A stretch of DNA of 41,916 nucleotides from positions 1 to 41,916 of the forward strand of contig JACQUD010000023.1 of the NCBI GenBank assembly GCA_016210485.1. Reading direction: 5' to 3'. Below, in pieces: positions 30,860 through 38,876 of the stretch. The position numbers and the translations under genes are program-made. Position 1 is the first letter of the stretch. Every line of letters begins with the position of its first letter. Origin of the DNA: Chloroflexota bacterium. GTDB taxonomy: Bacteria; Chloroflexota; Dehalococcoidia; JACQUD01. Under the pieces are notes generated by a model. It was not told the origin of the DNA and did no database searches. It saw only the letters and a list, made by a program, of their open reading frames with translations.

Positions 30860-30917
30860 AATGGCGCTCCTTTAGTGTTTGGATTTGGCTTGCCCGGAAC
30901 GAGCCTCTGGTGGGGAT

Positions 30918-30946
30918 AGTATACCTCAGCCCCAGGGGCGGGACAA
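30918..30946 (-). promoter_or_regulatory. Sigma-70-type promoter of dnaN
   Basis: On the minus strand: TTGTCC (30946-30941), a 17-bp spacer and TATACT (30923-30918). The -35 has four matches and the -10 five. The spacer contains the small palindrome CCCCTGGGG. It lies within 6 bp of the end of hemL. Confidence 0.55.
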
Positions 30947-30951
30947 GCAGA

Positions 30952-32238
30952 TCAGGCTGTGGTTGACAAGGATTGCTCTGTTGCCTGGAGGGTGCGCTCC
31001 AGGTCCTCTTCGCTGTGGGCCAGGGAAAGGAAGATGGCCTCGAACTGTGAGGGGGGCAGGTAGATGCCCTGCTCCAGCATAGCTCGGAAGAAGCGAGCGA
31101 AGCGCTCCGTATCGGAGCGTCGGGCGCTATCGTAGTCCGTCACCTCGTCTCCGGCGAAGAACAAAGTGAGGAGAGAGCCGACCCGGTTCACGCGGGTGGG
31201 GACTTCGATGCGGCGCGCCAGGGCCTCCAGCCCCGCCTGGAGCCTGGCCCCCAGGGCCTCCAACTCGACATAAATTCCTGGCCGAGTCAACTCCTTGAGT
31301 GTGGCCAGGCCGGCGGCCATGGCCAGGGGGTTACCCGAGAGGGTTCCTGCTTGGTAAACTGGGCCTAAGGGGGCTACCAGCGACATGATGTCGCGTCGCC
31401 CGCCGTAGGCGCCCACGGGGAGGCCACCGCCCACCACCTTCCCCAGGCAGGTGAGGTCGGGCTGGATGTCGTAGATGCCCTGGGCGCCTCCCCAGGAGAC
31501 CCGGAAGCCGGTGATGACCTCGTCGAAGATGAGGAGGGAGCCATATCTTCGGGTCAGCCCCCTGAGGCCCTCCAGGAAGCCGGCCAGGGGTGGGACTACG
31601 CCCATATTGGCCGCCACCGGCTCCACGATGATGGCGGCGATGGCCTCTCCCTGCTTTTGGAATAAAGCCTCCGCAGCAAGGAGGTCGTTGTAGGGGGCCA
31701 CCAGGGTGTTCTGGGCGTAGCCTGAGGGGACGCCGGGGGAGTCGGGCAGGGCGAAGGTGGCCACCCCGGAGCCGGCCCGCACCAGGAGGCCGTCGGCGTG
31801 GCCGTGGTAGCATCCGGCGAATTTGAGGACCTTGTCTCGCTTGGTGAAGGCTCGGGCTAGGCGCAGGGCGCTCATGGTGGCCTCGGTGCCGGAGCTGACA
31901 AAGCGCACCATCTCCACCGAGGGCAGGGCCGAGCATACCAGTTTGGCCAGCTCCACCTCCAACTCCGTGGGTGCGCCGAAGCTGGTGCCCAAGCCAGCGG
32001 CCTTCCTCACCGTAGCCACCACTTTAGGATGGGCGTGGCCCAGGATAAGGGGGCCCCAGGAGCCCACGTAGTCGATATACTCATTGCCGTCGGCGTCCCA
32101 GATGTGTGAGCCTTTGCCCCGGGCGATGAAGAGGGGCTGGCCGCCCACGGCGCCGAAGGCTCGGACGGGGCTGTCCACGCCGCCGGGGAGGTATTTCAGG
32201 CCTTCATCATAAAGTCGATGCGACCGTTCGTTTTTCAT
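30952..32238 (-). CDS. hemL: Glutamate-1-semialdehyde 2,1-aminomutase
   Basis: PLP-dependent enzyme that converts glutamate-1-semialdehyde to 5-aminolevulinate, the C5 route into heme and other tetrapyrroles. The 428-residue protein has [19 protein letters not shown] at the start, [29 protein letters not shown], Asp239 in [10 protein letters not shown] and the PLP lysine Lys267 in [17 protein letters not shown]. It is not clustered with other hem genes in this window. With ctaB it supports a heme-using lifestyle. Confidence 0.96.
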   Translation of the reverse strand: MKNERSHRLYDEGLKYLPGGVDSPVRAFGAVGGQPLFIARGKGSHIWDADGNEYIDYVGSWGPLILGHAHPKVVATVRKAAGLGTSFGAPTELEVELAKLVCSALPSVEMVRFVSSGTEATMSALRLARAFTKRDKVLKFAGCYHGHADGLLVRAGSGVATFALPDSPGVPSGYAQNTLVAPYNDLLAAEALFQKQGEAIAAIIVEPVAANMGVVPPLAGFLEGLRGLTRRYGSLLIFDEVITGFRVSWGGAQGIYDIQPDLTCLGKVVGGGLPVGAYGGRRDIMSLVAPLGPVYQAGTLSGNPLAMAAGLATLKELTRPGIYVELEALGARLQAGLEALARRIEVPTRVNRVGSLLTLFFAGDEVTDYDSARRSDTERFARFFRAMLEQGIYLPPSQFEAIFLSLAHSEEDLERTLQATEQSLSTTA

Positions 32239-32240
32239 GG

Positions 32241-32516
32241 CTATCTATTTACTCCCAAGGTAGGCGTGCCTATGCACCGCACCGCCTTCCACTCTAGCTC
32301 AGAGACCCCGAAGTCAGATATGCTGTCGAGCTCCTCTGGGGTATACGTCCCACTCTCCACTATATCACTGCTCTCGTCTCCCGAATAGATAGGAGTGATG
32401 TTCTCATGGCAATGGTGCTTTGGGCAGGATGGCCCCGGGGAGTGGAACCCAGGAGCCGACGTTCGGCTGATCGTTCGACCGAGACCTCGGCCTGAGGTTA
32501 TGCTGGAGGCTCGCCG
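32241..32516 (-). pseudogene. Start-less open frame upstream of hemL, possible gene remnant
   Basis: A 91-codon open frame without a usable start codon in its first half ends in TAG two bases before the hemL ATG. Its translation looks protein-like, with a Cys/His cluster (SCPKHHCHEN) and an acidic C-terminal part (YTPEELDSISDFGVSELEW). No family was recognised. It may be the 3' remnant of a gene once in an operon with hemL. The remaining gap up to 32599 shows nothing else supportable. Confidence 0.3.
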
Positions 32517-32599
32517 CTAAGCCGGGAGCCCCAAGTTGGCCCAGGCTACGCTTCAAGTCGGGGAGCAATACCTCCTTCGGCTCTGCTTGAGGCAGGCCG

Positions 32600-32629
32600 T
32601 TGACAAGCGCGGAAGGTGGGGCGTATCAT
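32600..32629 (+). promoter_or_regulatory. Promoter of the first MBL gene (repeated unit 1)
   Basis: TTGACA (32600-32605), an 18-bp spacer and TATCAT (32624-32629). The leader is about 140 bases. The leader contains a reading frame ending ELDLPVAYTYEEG-stop at 32708 that also occurs upstream of the second MBL gene and, weakened, the third. Confidence 0.65.
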
Positions 32630-32778
32630 CCTTCATGCAGCTCTAAAGACTTATGTTGAGGCTCTGGAATTAGATTTACCTGTTGCATATACTTATGAAG
32701 AGGGTTAACAGAGAGCATATAATTGGTACTGAGAGCGGTGAGGGGCCAGGTAACTCAGCGAGTTGAAAAGGAGGTAAC

Positions 32779-33714
32779 TTGGAAATCTCTATAACGCAGG
32801 TAGCCCAGGGTATCTTTAAGGTAGGCCCGCTGAAGGGCGGTCACATGGCACCGGCCACCAGCCCCTACCTTGTGATAGGTAGCAAGCAGGCGGCCGTTAT
32901 AGAGCCTGGGGAAGATGGACAGGTGCCTGGGCTAATGGAGGCGATCAAGCTGTGTGGCGTGGACCTTGGTCGCGTCGCCTACGTTATTCCCACTCACATC
33001 CACTTTCACCATATTCAAGGTGTGCCCCTGTTGCTGAAAGAATTGCCCAAGGCCAAGTTCGTGGTTCACCCGCTAGCGGCCCCGCATGTGATTGAGCCCA
33101 CGAGGCTTATCCAAAGCACTATCGAAGCATGGGGTGACAAGTGTTACGGGCCATTTTCTGCCATCACTCAGAACAGGGTAGTAGCTGCAGAGGATGGACA
33201 GGTCTTTGACCTGGGGAGGAATGAACTCGAGATTGTCTATACTCCAGGCCATGCTCCACATCACATCAGCATCTTAGACCGCTTCACCAGGGCTGTATGG
33301 CCTGGCGACCTCCCTAGCTATGGTGACCCGGGCCATCCGCGGATGGGCCATGACATTAGACCCCCTCTGTTCGATCTGGAAAAATATCTGAAGTCTGTGC
33401 AGCGCCTTCGGGATCTCAAACCTTCGGTGTTTCTTACTTTCCATGATTGGGGGGTGGACTTCTCGCCGGAGGAGACGCTGACCTGGAATGAGGAGCTTCA
33501 CAACGCCCTTGCGCGCATTTGCCGGGAGGGCATGAAACAGAAGGCGAGCTTCAAGGAAATACTCCGTAGGGCGGAGGAGTGGCAGAGTGCACGAGAAGCA
33601 ATGCCAGTTGGGGAATCGGGCCTGGCAGGGGGGCTCTTCGGCTTGATAGCATTCCTTCACAGGCAGGACCCTAGCTTGGAGATGCCGGCTGGCGCTACCC
33701 CATTGATGCGCTAG
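32779..33714 (+). CDS. Metallo-beta-lactamase-fold protein, HxHxHH variant, paralog 1
   Basis: A 311-residue MBL-fold protein. The first metal motif reads THIHFHH: His73, His75, then His77 where the fold normally has Asp, and His78. The next ligands are His158 in TPGHAPHH and Asp177 in WPGDL. A His at 222 (TFHDWG) is near the place of the last metal ligand. A conserved C-terminal tail (LFGLIAFLHRQ) is shared with the paralogs. The TTG start is supported by AAAAGGAGGTAAC upstream and alignment with the paralogs. MBL-fold enzymes hydrolyse or oxidise many substrates, so function is unknown. First of three tandem copies. Confidence 0.85.
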   Translation: MEISITQVAQGIFKVGPLKGGHMAPATSPYLVIGSKQAAVIEPGEDGQVPGLMEAIKLCGVDLGRVAYVIPTHIHFHHIQGVPLLLKELPKAKFVVHPLAAPHVIEPTRLIQSTIEAWGDKCYGPFSAITQNRVVAAEDGQVFDLGRNELEIVYTPGHAPHHISILDRFTRAVWPGDLPSYGDPGHPRMGHDIRPPLFDLEKYLKSVQRLRDLKPSVFLTFHDWGVDFSPEETLTWNEELHNALARICREGMKQKASFKEILRRAEEWQSAREAMPVGESGLAGGLFGLIAFLHRQDPSLEMPAGATPLMR

Positions 33715-33801
33715 AATCTAAGCTCTCTGAGGTTAAGAAGGGGGAGCCTGAGCGCCATTTTTTGTTATTTGCCATGGCCAGGTGTAGCCCTGAAGACCTG
33801 G

Positions 33802-33830
33802 TTGACAAGAAGAGGTGAGGGGTTTATTAT
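33802..33830 (+). promoter_or_regulatory. Promoter of the second MBL gene (repeated unit 2)
   Basis: TTGACA (33802-33807), a 17-bp spacer and TATTAT (33825-33830). The following leader repeats the unit-1 sequence in diverged form (TCTAAAGACTTA, then GGAGTTAGATGTACC) and ends in AAGGAGG before the ATG at 33986. The preceding 33715-33801 holds no complete gene. Confidence 0.65.
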
Positions 33831-33985
33831 CTTTGATGTAATTCTAAAGACTTACTCTGAGGTCCTGGAGTTAGATGTACCTAGCGTGTACACCAGGGAA
33901 GGGGGTTAGTAAGGCGCATTTAATTGACGTCAAGAGTGGTGGAGATTGTTCAGGATGACCCAAGCAAATTGAAGAAGGAGGCAAC

Positions 33986-34975
33986 ATGACCGAGGGGCTC
34001 AAAGGTCACATACACCAGATAGCCAAAGGCATCTTTAAGATAGGCCCGCTGCCGACTAGCTACAGTGTGCAGACCAGTCCCATGCTCGTGCTAGGTGACA
34101 ATCAGGTGGCTATCGTAGAGCCTGGGGAACAGGGCCAGGCGCCGTTATTGCTGGAGGCGATCAAGGAGTTGGGCTACGGGCTGGACCAGGTTGTCTACGT
34201 CATGCCTACTCACATCCACTTCCACCATTGTCAAGGTGTGCCTACCTTGATGAAACAACTGCCCAAGGCCAAGGTGGTGCTTCATCCGCGGGCGGTACCC
34301 CATGTGGTGGATCCCACCCGGCTTGTCGAAAGCACCCTCGCAGTGTGGGGCGATAAATGTTACGGGCCCTTTGAAGCTATCTCTGAGAACAGGCTAATAG
34401 CTGCCGAGGATGGCCAGGTCTTTAAGGTAGGGGGGAGGGAGCTGGAGGTTATCCACACCCCAGGGCATGCCCCCCATCACACGAGTATTTTGGACCGCCA
34501 GACCAAGGCCATGTTTCCAGGAGATCTGGGGCCTGGCGGAGGTGGGACCCGTATTAAGCGAGGCAGGCCTGAGATATTGCCTCCCGTATTCTTTATGGAT
34601 GAACAGCTAGCAAGCTTGCACAAGGTTCGGGCTCTCAAGCCTGTGGTGTTCTTTTCCTTCAACGCCGGGGAGAACTACGAGCCGGATCGGATGATGGCGT
34701 GGCTTGAGGAGGACATCCTTGCCATCTATAACATCTGCCTGGAAGGTATGAAGAAGAAGATAAGCTACGACGCACTGAGCGATCAGGTGGAGGCCTACTA
34801 TAAAAAGGTGGGGGTGGGGCCGCCAGGAGAGGAGACTCAGACAAGGGGGAACAAGCCCATGGCTCCCTTCGGGATGTTGGCCTATATCAAGAGGAAGTTC
34901 CCTGAGTTGGAGCTGCCCGAGGGCGCTGGCGGAAGGATGCGACAAGCAGCAGATCAAAGAACGTCGCATAGATAG
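33986..34975 (+). CDS. Metallo-beta-lactamase-fold protein, HxHxHH variant, paralog 2
   Basis: A 329-residue paralog of the preceding gene. The motif THIHFHH gives His76, His78, His80 (in place of Asp) and His81, with His161 in TPGHAPHH and Asp180 in FPGDL. The last ligand position reads SFNAGE (Asn226), so the usual final His is missing. It is longer than paralog 1 through an insertion rich in Gly after the FPGDL motif (GPGGGGTRIKRGRPEILPP), shared with paralog 3. AAGGAGG precedes the ATG. A strong terminator follows, so it is probably transcribed alone. Confidence 0.85.
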   Translation: MTEGLKGHIHQIAKGIFKIGPLPTSYSVQTSPMLVLGDNQVAIVEPGEQGQAPLLLEAIKELGYGLDQVVYVMPTHIHFHHCQGVPTLMKQLPKAKVVLHPRAVPHVVDPTRLVESTLAVWGDKCYGPFEAISENRLIAAEDGQVFKVGGRELEVIHTPGHAPHHTSILDRQTKAMFPGDLGPGGGGTRIKRGRPEILPPVFFMDEQLASLHKVRALKPVVFFSFNAGENYEPDRMMAWLEEDILAIYNICLEGMKKKISYDALSDQVEAYYKKVGVGPPGEETQTRGNKPMAPFGMLAYIKRKFPELELPEGAGGRMRQAADQRTSHR

Positions 34976-35020
34976 ATAAATAGATAAGAGGAACGTTAGC
35001 CACAAAATCGTATAAAAACT

Positions 35021-35066
35021 TAATAGACGGCGGAGGTTGATGACAAATATCCTCCGCCGTCTATTA
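35021..35066 (+). terminator. Rho-independent terminator after the second MBL gene
   Basis: A perfect 16-bp inverted repeat (TAATAGACGGCGGAGG at 35021-35036 and its complement at 35051-35066) with a 14-base loop, followed by TTTT. The end of the third unit's upstream block (35082) contains a further partial copy, GGACGGCGGA. Confidence 0.85.
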
Positions 35067-35171
35067 TTTTATCCTGATTAGTGGACGGCGGAATAAAAGG
35101 CAACAGGATTTGTCAAGGTATACGCCGTAAGCATGATGTGCCAGAGCACGGCGCGATCCTGAAGACTTCTC

Positions 35172-35200
35172 TTGACAAGCACGGGGGAGAGGTCTATCAT
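35172..35200 (+). promoter_or_regulatory. Promoter of the third MBL gene (repeated unit 3)
   Basis: TTGACA (35172-35177), a 17-bp spacer and TATCAT (35195-35200), nearly identical to unit 1. The leader is about 140 bases with AAGGAGGAG before the ATG at 35350. A weak 65-codon frame (35081-35278, GTG start) overlaps the promoter and ends MELDVSTSYAMKGG, echoing the frames in the other two units; I read it as a remnant, not as a gene. Confidence 0.65.
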
Positions 35201-35349
35201 CCTCCATGCGGCTCTAAGTACTCATATAGGGCCATGGAATTAGACGTATCTACCTCATACGCAATGAAAGGGGGTTAAAAAGAGTATATAATCACACCAA
35301 GAGCAGCGATAGTTTGGGATGGCCCCAATAATTGGAAGGAGGAGACAAC

Positions 35350-36381
35350 ATGGCTGTAATAAAAATGAGAAGGGTGACCGATCCCCCTAGAACCCAGGTG
35401 CTCAAGGGCATTTTTAAAATAGGTCCAATCAGGCACGATAGGCCGAGCCCAGACACCTACTCCTTCCTGGTGGCGGGCGGCGAGGGGGCAGCTATGCGGG
35501 CGGCCATCGTGGAGCCGGGGGAGGATGGACAGGTGCCTGGTCTGGTGAAAGCGATCAGGGAGTTAGGCGTGGACCTGGACCGCGTCCTCTATGTTTTTGC
35601 TACTCACATTCACTTCCACCACATGCAAGGGGTGCCGTGGCTGCTGAGAGAACTGCCCAAGGCCAAGTTTGTGGTTCACCCACGGGCGGCCCCTCATGTG
35701 ATCGATCCCACTCGGCTAATCGAAAGCACCCTTATGGCGTGGGGTGACAAATGTTACGGACCCTTTGAGCCCATATCCAAGGAGAAGGTAATAGGTGCAG
35801 AGGATGGCCAGGTTTTTGATATAGGGGGGAGGGGGCTCGAAGTTATCCATACCCCAGGTCATGCCCCCCACCACATGAGCATCCTTGACCGCGAGACCAG
35901 GGCCATGTTTCCCGGCGATCTCACCGGCGCCGGAGAAGGAGGCCCGGGCCATGAGCGGGGTAGGCCCGAGATATTGCCCCCACTATTCGATTTTGATGGA
36001 GCAATACAAGGCTTGCGCAAAGTTAGGGCTCTCAAGCCCACGGTGTTCCTTCGCTTCGGTGGTCAAATGGAGTGCTTTATCCCGGACAAACTGCTGCAAT
36101 GGGACGAGGAAGTGATTACTAAGGTCAGGGACATTTGCCTGGAGGGTATGAGGCAGAAGATAGGCTATGAGAAACTAAGCGAGAAGGTGGAGGCCTACTT
36201 CGACTCGTTGAATATCCCGCCCGGAGTCGAAACTCAGGTGCGGGAGGGGGGTAAGCCAGGGGCGCCGTTCGGGATGTTAGCCTACCTTAAGAGGAAGTAC
36301 CCTGAGTTGGAGATGCCCGTGAGCGCTAGCCCTCAGATGCGAAGAGGGACGAGGTCCCCAGGTTTCGCCCGCTCGGAGTAG
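35350..36381 (+). CDS. Metallo-beta-lactamase-fold protein, HxHxHH variant, paralog 3
   Basis: A 343-residue paralog. The motif THIHFHH gives His86, His88, His90 (in place of Asp) and His91, with His171 in TPGHAPHH and Asp190 in FPGDL. At the last ligand place it has RFGGQM (Gly237), so no metal-binding His is seen. It shares the Gly-rich insertion and the C-terminal PFGMLAYLKRKYPELEM tail with paralog 2, so copies 2 and 3 are closer to each other. ATG 35350 is chosen over TTG 35332 because of the AAGGAGGAGACAAC sequence before it. It converges on tsaD. Confidence 0.85.
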   Translation: MAVIKMRRVTDPPRTQVLKGIFKIGPIRHDRPSPDTYSFLVAGGEGAAMRAAIVEPGEDGQVPGLVKAIRELGVDLDRVLYVFATHIHFHHMQGVPWLLRELPKAKFVVHPRAAPHVIDPTRLIESTLMAWGDKCYGPFEPISKEKVIGAEDGQVFDIGGRGLEVIHTPGHAPHHMSILDRETRAMFPGDLTGAGEGGPGHERGRPEILPPLFDFDGAIQGLRKVRALKPTVFLRFGGQMECFIPDKLLQWDEEVITKVRDICLEGMRQKIGYEKLSEKVEAYFDSLNIPPGVETQVREGGKPGAPFGMLAYLKRKYPELEMPVSASPQMRRGTRSPGFARSE

Positions 36382-36420
36382 TCCCACGGTTTGCCTAAGC
36401 CATAGCATCGCCCCAGCGCC

Positions 36421-37431
36421 TTAGCCCAGGCGTAGGTTGGGCTGGACGTCCAGGTTGGGGTCGGGGGCCTTGTTGGACTGGAAGAGGTAGAAGGCGCAGG
36501 CGGCCACCATGGCCCCGTTGTCAGCGCAGAGCTGGGGGGGTGGGGCCTGGAGAGGCAGGGGACAGCGTTGCCCTAGGGTCTGGCGAAGGGCTTTGTTGGC
36601 CGCCACCCCACCGGCCAGGAGTACCTGGCGGGCGCGCTGCCCCAGGGCGGCCCGGGCCGTCTTTTCGGCCAGTACCTCCACCGCGGCCTCCTGGAAGCTA
36701 GTGGCCAGGTCGGCTATTCTGGGGTCCCCCACCTTGGGGGGTAGCAGGCCTTCTTGCATTGCCAGGTGGAGCGTCGCGGTCTTCAGGCCGCTAAAGCTGA
36801 AGTCGTGGCTCCCTCGGAGCCATGCCCGGGGGAGGTGGTAGCGGGGTTGGCCCGCCTCCGCCGCCTTCTCGATGGCGGGGCCGCCGGGGTAGCCCAAGCC
36901 CAGGAGTCGGGCTACCTTGTCGAAGGCCTCGCCGGCGGCGTCGTCCCGAGTCTGGCCCAGGGTGCGGTAGCGGCCATGGCCCTCCATAAAGATCAGGAGG
37001 GTGTGTCCACCGGAGACGAGGAGGGCGAGGCAGGGGAAGGAAGGGATGGGGGCCGGGGCCAGCCAGTTAGCGTAGATGTGGGCCTCCAGGTGATTGACTC
37101 CTACCAGAGGCAGGTCCCAGGCCAAGGCCAGGGCCTTGGCCATGCTGGCCCCCACCAGCAGGGAACCGGCCAGGCCCGGCCCCAGGGTGACGGCCACCGC
37201 CGAGAGCTGCTGATGGGCTACCCCCGCTTGTCCTAGGGCCTGGCGCACCACGGGGACTATCTCCAGGAGCTGTTGCCGAGAGGCTATCTCGGGGACGATG
37301 CCGCCGAAGCGGGCATGGATCTCTACCTGGGAGGCCACCACCTGGGACAGGATGTCCCGGCCGTCGGCCACCACGGCGGCGGCGGTCTCGTCGCAGGAGG
37401 TCTCGATGCCTAGGATGAGCATTTGTGGCAT
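36421..37431 (-). CDS. tsaD: tRNA N6-adenosine threonylcarbamoyltransferase TsaD
   Basis: Transfers the threonylcarbamoyl group to A37 of ANN-decoding tRNAs, with TsaB and TsaE. The 336-residue ASKHA-fold protein has GIETSCDETAAAVV, the metal pair His114 and His118 in NHLEAH, LVSGGHTLL, GEAFDKVARLLGLGYPGGP and the C-terminal AGGVAANKALR. tsaB and tsaE are not in this window. It is divergent from the cca-like gene with a promoter between. No clear hairpin was found in the short gap to the third MBL gene. Confidence 0.96.
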   Translation of the reverse strand: MPQMLILGIETSCDETAAAVVADGRDILSQVVASQVEIHARFGGIVPEIASRQQLLEIVPVVRQALGQAGVAHQQLSAVAVTLGPGLAGSLLVGASMAKALALAWDLPLVGVNHLEAHIYANWLAPAPIPSFPCLALLVSGGHTLLIFMEGHGRYRTLGQTRDDAAGEAFDKVARLLGLGYPGGPAIEKAAEAGQPRYHLPRAWLRGSHDFSFSGLKTATLHLAMQEGLLPPKVGDPRIADLATSFQEAAVEVLAEKTARAALGQRARQVLLAGGVAANKALRQTLGQRCPLPLQAPPPQLCADNGAMVAACAFYLFQSNKAPDPNLDVQPNLRLG

Positions 37432-37473
37432 AAAGAGCGTTTCATGGGAGGGCTCAGAAGTCCACCCCGGCCG

Positions 37474-37482
37474 ATTATAGCA
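37474..37482 (-). promoter_or_regulatory. Extended -10 promoter of tsaD
   Basis: On the minus strand the sequence reads TGCTATAAT, a consensus -10 with the TGn extension; no good -35 lies 17 bp upstream. The start would be near 37467, about 36 bases before the tsaD ATG. Confidence 0.5.
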
Positions 37483-37537
37483 TCGCTCGAGGTGGGCCTG
37501 CTACCTATCCCGTACCCCGGGGATTTGGAGCTGGGGG

Positions 37538-37546
37538 TGATATAAT
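37538..37546 (+). promoter_or_regulatory. Extended -10 promoter of the cca-like gene
   Basis: TGATATAAT, a perfect -10 with the TGn extension and no recognisable -35. The start would be near 37553, downstream of the ATG at 37545, which supports the later start at 37578 for the gene. Confidence 0.5.
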
Positions 37547-37577
37547 GGCGGCAGCGCTTCTCATTGGGAGGGTTGAG

Positions 37578-38876
37578 ATGGTTCAGGGTTCGGCTTTGCT
37601 CCTGGAGTCTCGACTGTCTCCCATGTGGATGGACTTCCTGCGCCGGGCTGGAGGGATAGCCCAGGGCAGGGGGGAAGCCCTCTATCTGGTAGGGGGAGTG
37701 GTGCGGGACCTCCTCCTGGGCCGGGGCATCGTTGACCTGGACCTGGTGGTGGAGGGGGACGCCATAGCCCTGGCCCGGCGGCTGGCTCAGGAGCTGGCCG
37801 GGAAGGCTCGAACGCACCCTCGATTCGGCACCGCCAAGGTGGAGATGGCGGGCTGGAGCGCCGACCTGGCCTCGGCCCGCTCCGAGACCTATGCTCACCC
37901 CGGCGCTTTGCCTCAGGTGACCCCCGCCTCTATAGCCGAGGACCTGGCCCGGAGGGACTTCACCGTAAACGCTATGGCCATCTGCCTGGAGCCGGCGCAC
38001 TTCGGCCAGCTCCTGGACATCCACGGTGGCTTTCCGGACCTGAAGGCCCGCCTCATTCGGATACTGCACCCCGGGAGCTTCATGGACGATGCTACTCGCA
38101 TCCTGCGCGCCCTGCGCTACGAGCAGCGCCTGGACTTTCAGTTGGAGAGCGAGACTGAAGCCCTGATGCGCTGGCAGACGAAGATGCTGGACACCATCAG
38201 CGGCGACCGTCTCCGCCACGAGCTGGAGCTCATCTTCCAAGAGGAGTATCCCGAGAAAGTGCTGGCCCGGGCGGAAAAATTGGGCGTGCTGGCGGCCATC
38301 TCCTCTGGACTTAGGGGCGATGGCTGGTTGACGGAGGCCCTGAGGTGTGCCCGGAGGCTTGGAGAGCCTCGGGGCTCGACTCTTGAGCTTTGCTTTTTGC
38401 TGCTGGCCTATCCCCTAGGGGAAGCCCAGGTGGAGTCTTTTATTCGGCGCCTCCATTTCCCGGCCCAGGTGAGCCGCAATCTGCGCGCCCTGAGCCGCCT
38501 CAAGGCTCTCCTGCCTTCTCTAGCCGCGCCCGATATGTCTCCGGTTCGCATCTACCATCACCTCCATCCCTTCAGCCCCCTGACCCTCCGGGCCGTGTCC
38601 CTGGCTCTGGGGCCAGGGATGCCCAAGGGCTGCATCGACCTATACCTCGACCGCCTCCGCAGTTTGAGCCCTTTCCTGGATGGAGATGATTTGCGCCGGA
38701 TGGGTGTATCTCCTGGCCCGCGCCTGGGTCGTATGCTGCGGGCGCTCCTGGAGGCGAAACTGGAGGGCAAGGTGTCGAGTCGGGAGGAAGAGCAGGCGCT
38801 GGTCAAGGAGTGGCTGGAGAAAGGGGCTAGCGGCGGCGCAGCCCCAGGGCGGGGAGGAAAGCCAGCAAGCAGATAG
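37578..38876 (+). CDS. CCA tRNA nucleotidyltransferase / poly(A) polymerase family protein
   Basis: Class II nucleotidyltransferase that adds or repairs CCA at tRNA 3' ends, or a related poly(A) polymerase. The 432-residue protein has LVGGVVRDLLLG (from residue 38), the metal-binding DLDL with Asp53 and Asp55, the RRDFTVNAMA segment and the RILRALRYEQRL region, then a helical body. ATG 37578 is chosen over ATG 37545: GGGAGGG precedes it and the promoter -10 overlaps the earlier ATG. The last 50 bp overlap the convergent MFS gene. Confidence 0.88.
   Translation: MVQGSALLLESRLSPMWMDFLRRAGGIAQGRGEALYLVGGVVRDLLLGRGIVDLDLVVEGDAIALARRLAQELAGKARTHPRFGTAKVEMAGWSADLASARSETYAHPGALPQVTPASIAEDLARRDFTVNAMAICLEPAHFGQLLDIHGGFPDLKARLIRILHPGSFMDDATRILRALRYEQRLDFQLESETEALMRWQTKMLDTISGDRLRHELELIFQEEYPEKVLARAEKLGVLAAISSGLRGDGWLTEALRCARRLGEPRGSTLELCFLLLAYPLGEAQVESFIRRLHFPAQVSRNLRALSRLKALLPSLAAPDMSPVRIYHHLHPFSPLTLRAVSLALGPGMPKGCIDLYLDRLRSLSPFLDGDDLRRMGVSPGPRLGRMLRALLEAKLEGKVSSREEEQALVKEWLEKGASGGAAPGRGGKPASR

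Noticed and set aside
32616-32708. Leader peptide gene upstream of the first MBL gene
   Set aside because: The only start codon (GTG 32616) lies inside the promoter, upstream of the expected transcription start, so the frame is more likely a remnant.
33811-33820. AAGAGGTGAG before the second MBL gene as another CDC48-end copy
   Set aside because: Only ten purine-rich bases match and neither flank continues the similarity.
35081-35278. 65-codon plus-strand gene between MBL copies 2 and 3
   Set aside because: It begins with GTG just after a terminator, spans the promoter, has no Shine-Dalgarno, and only its last 15 codons resemble the frames in the other units.
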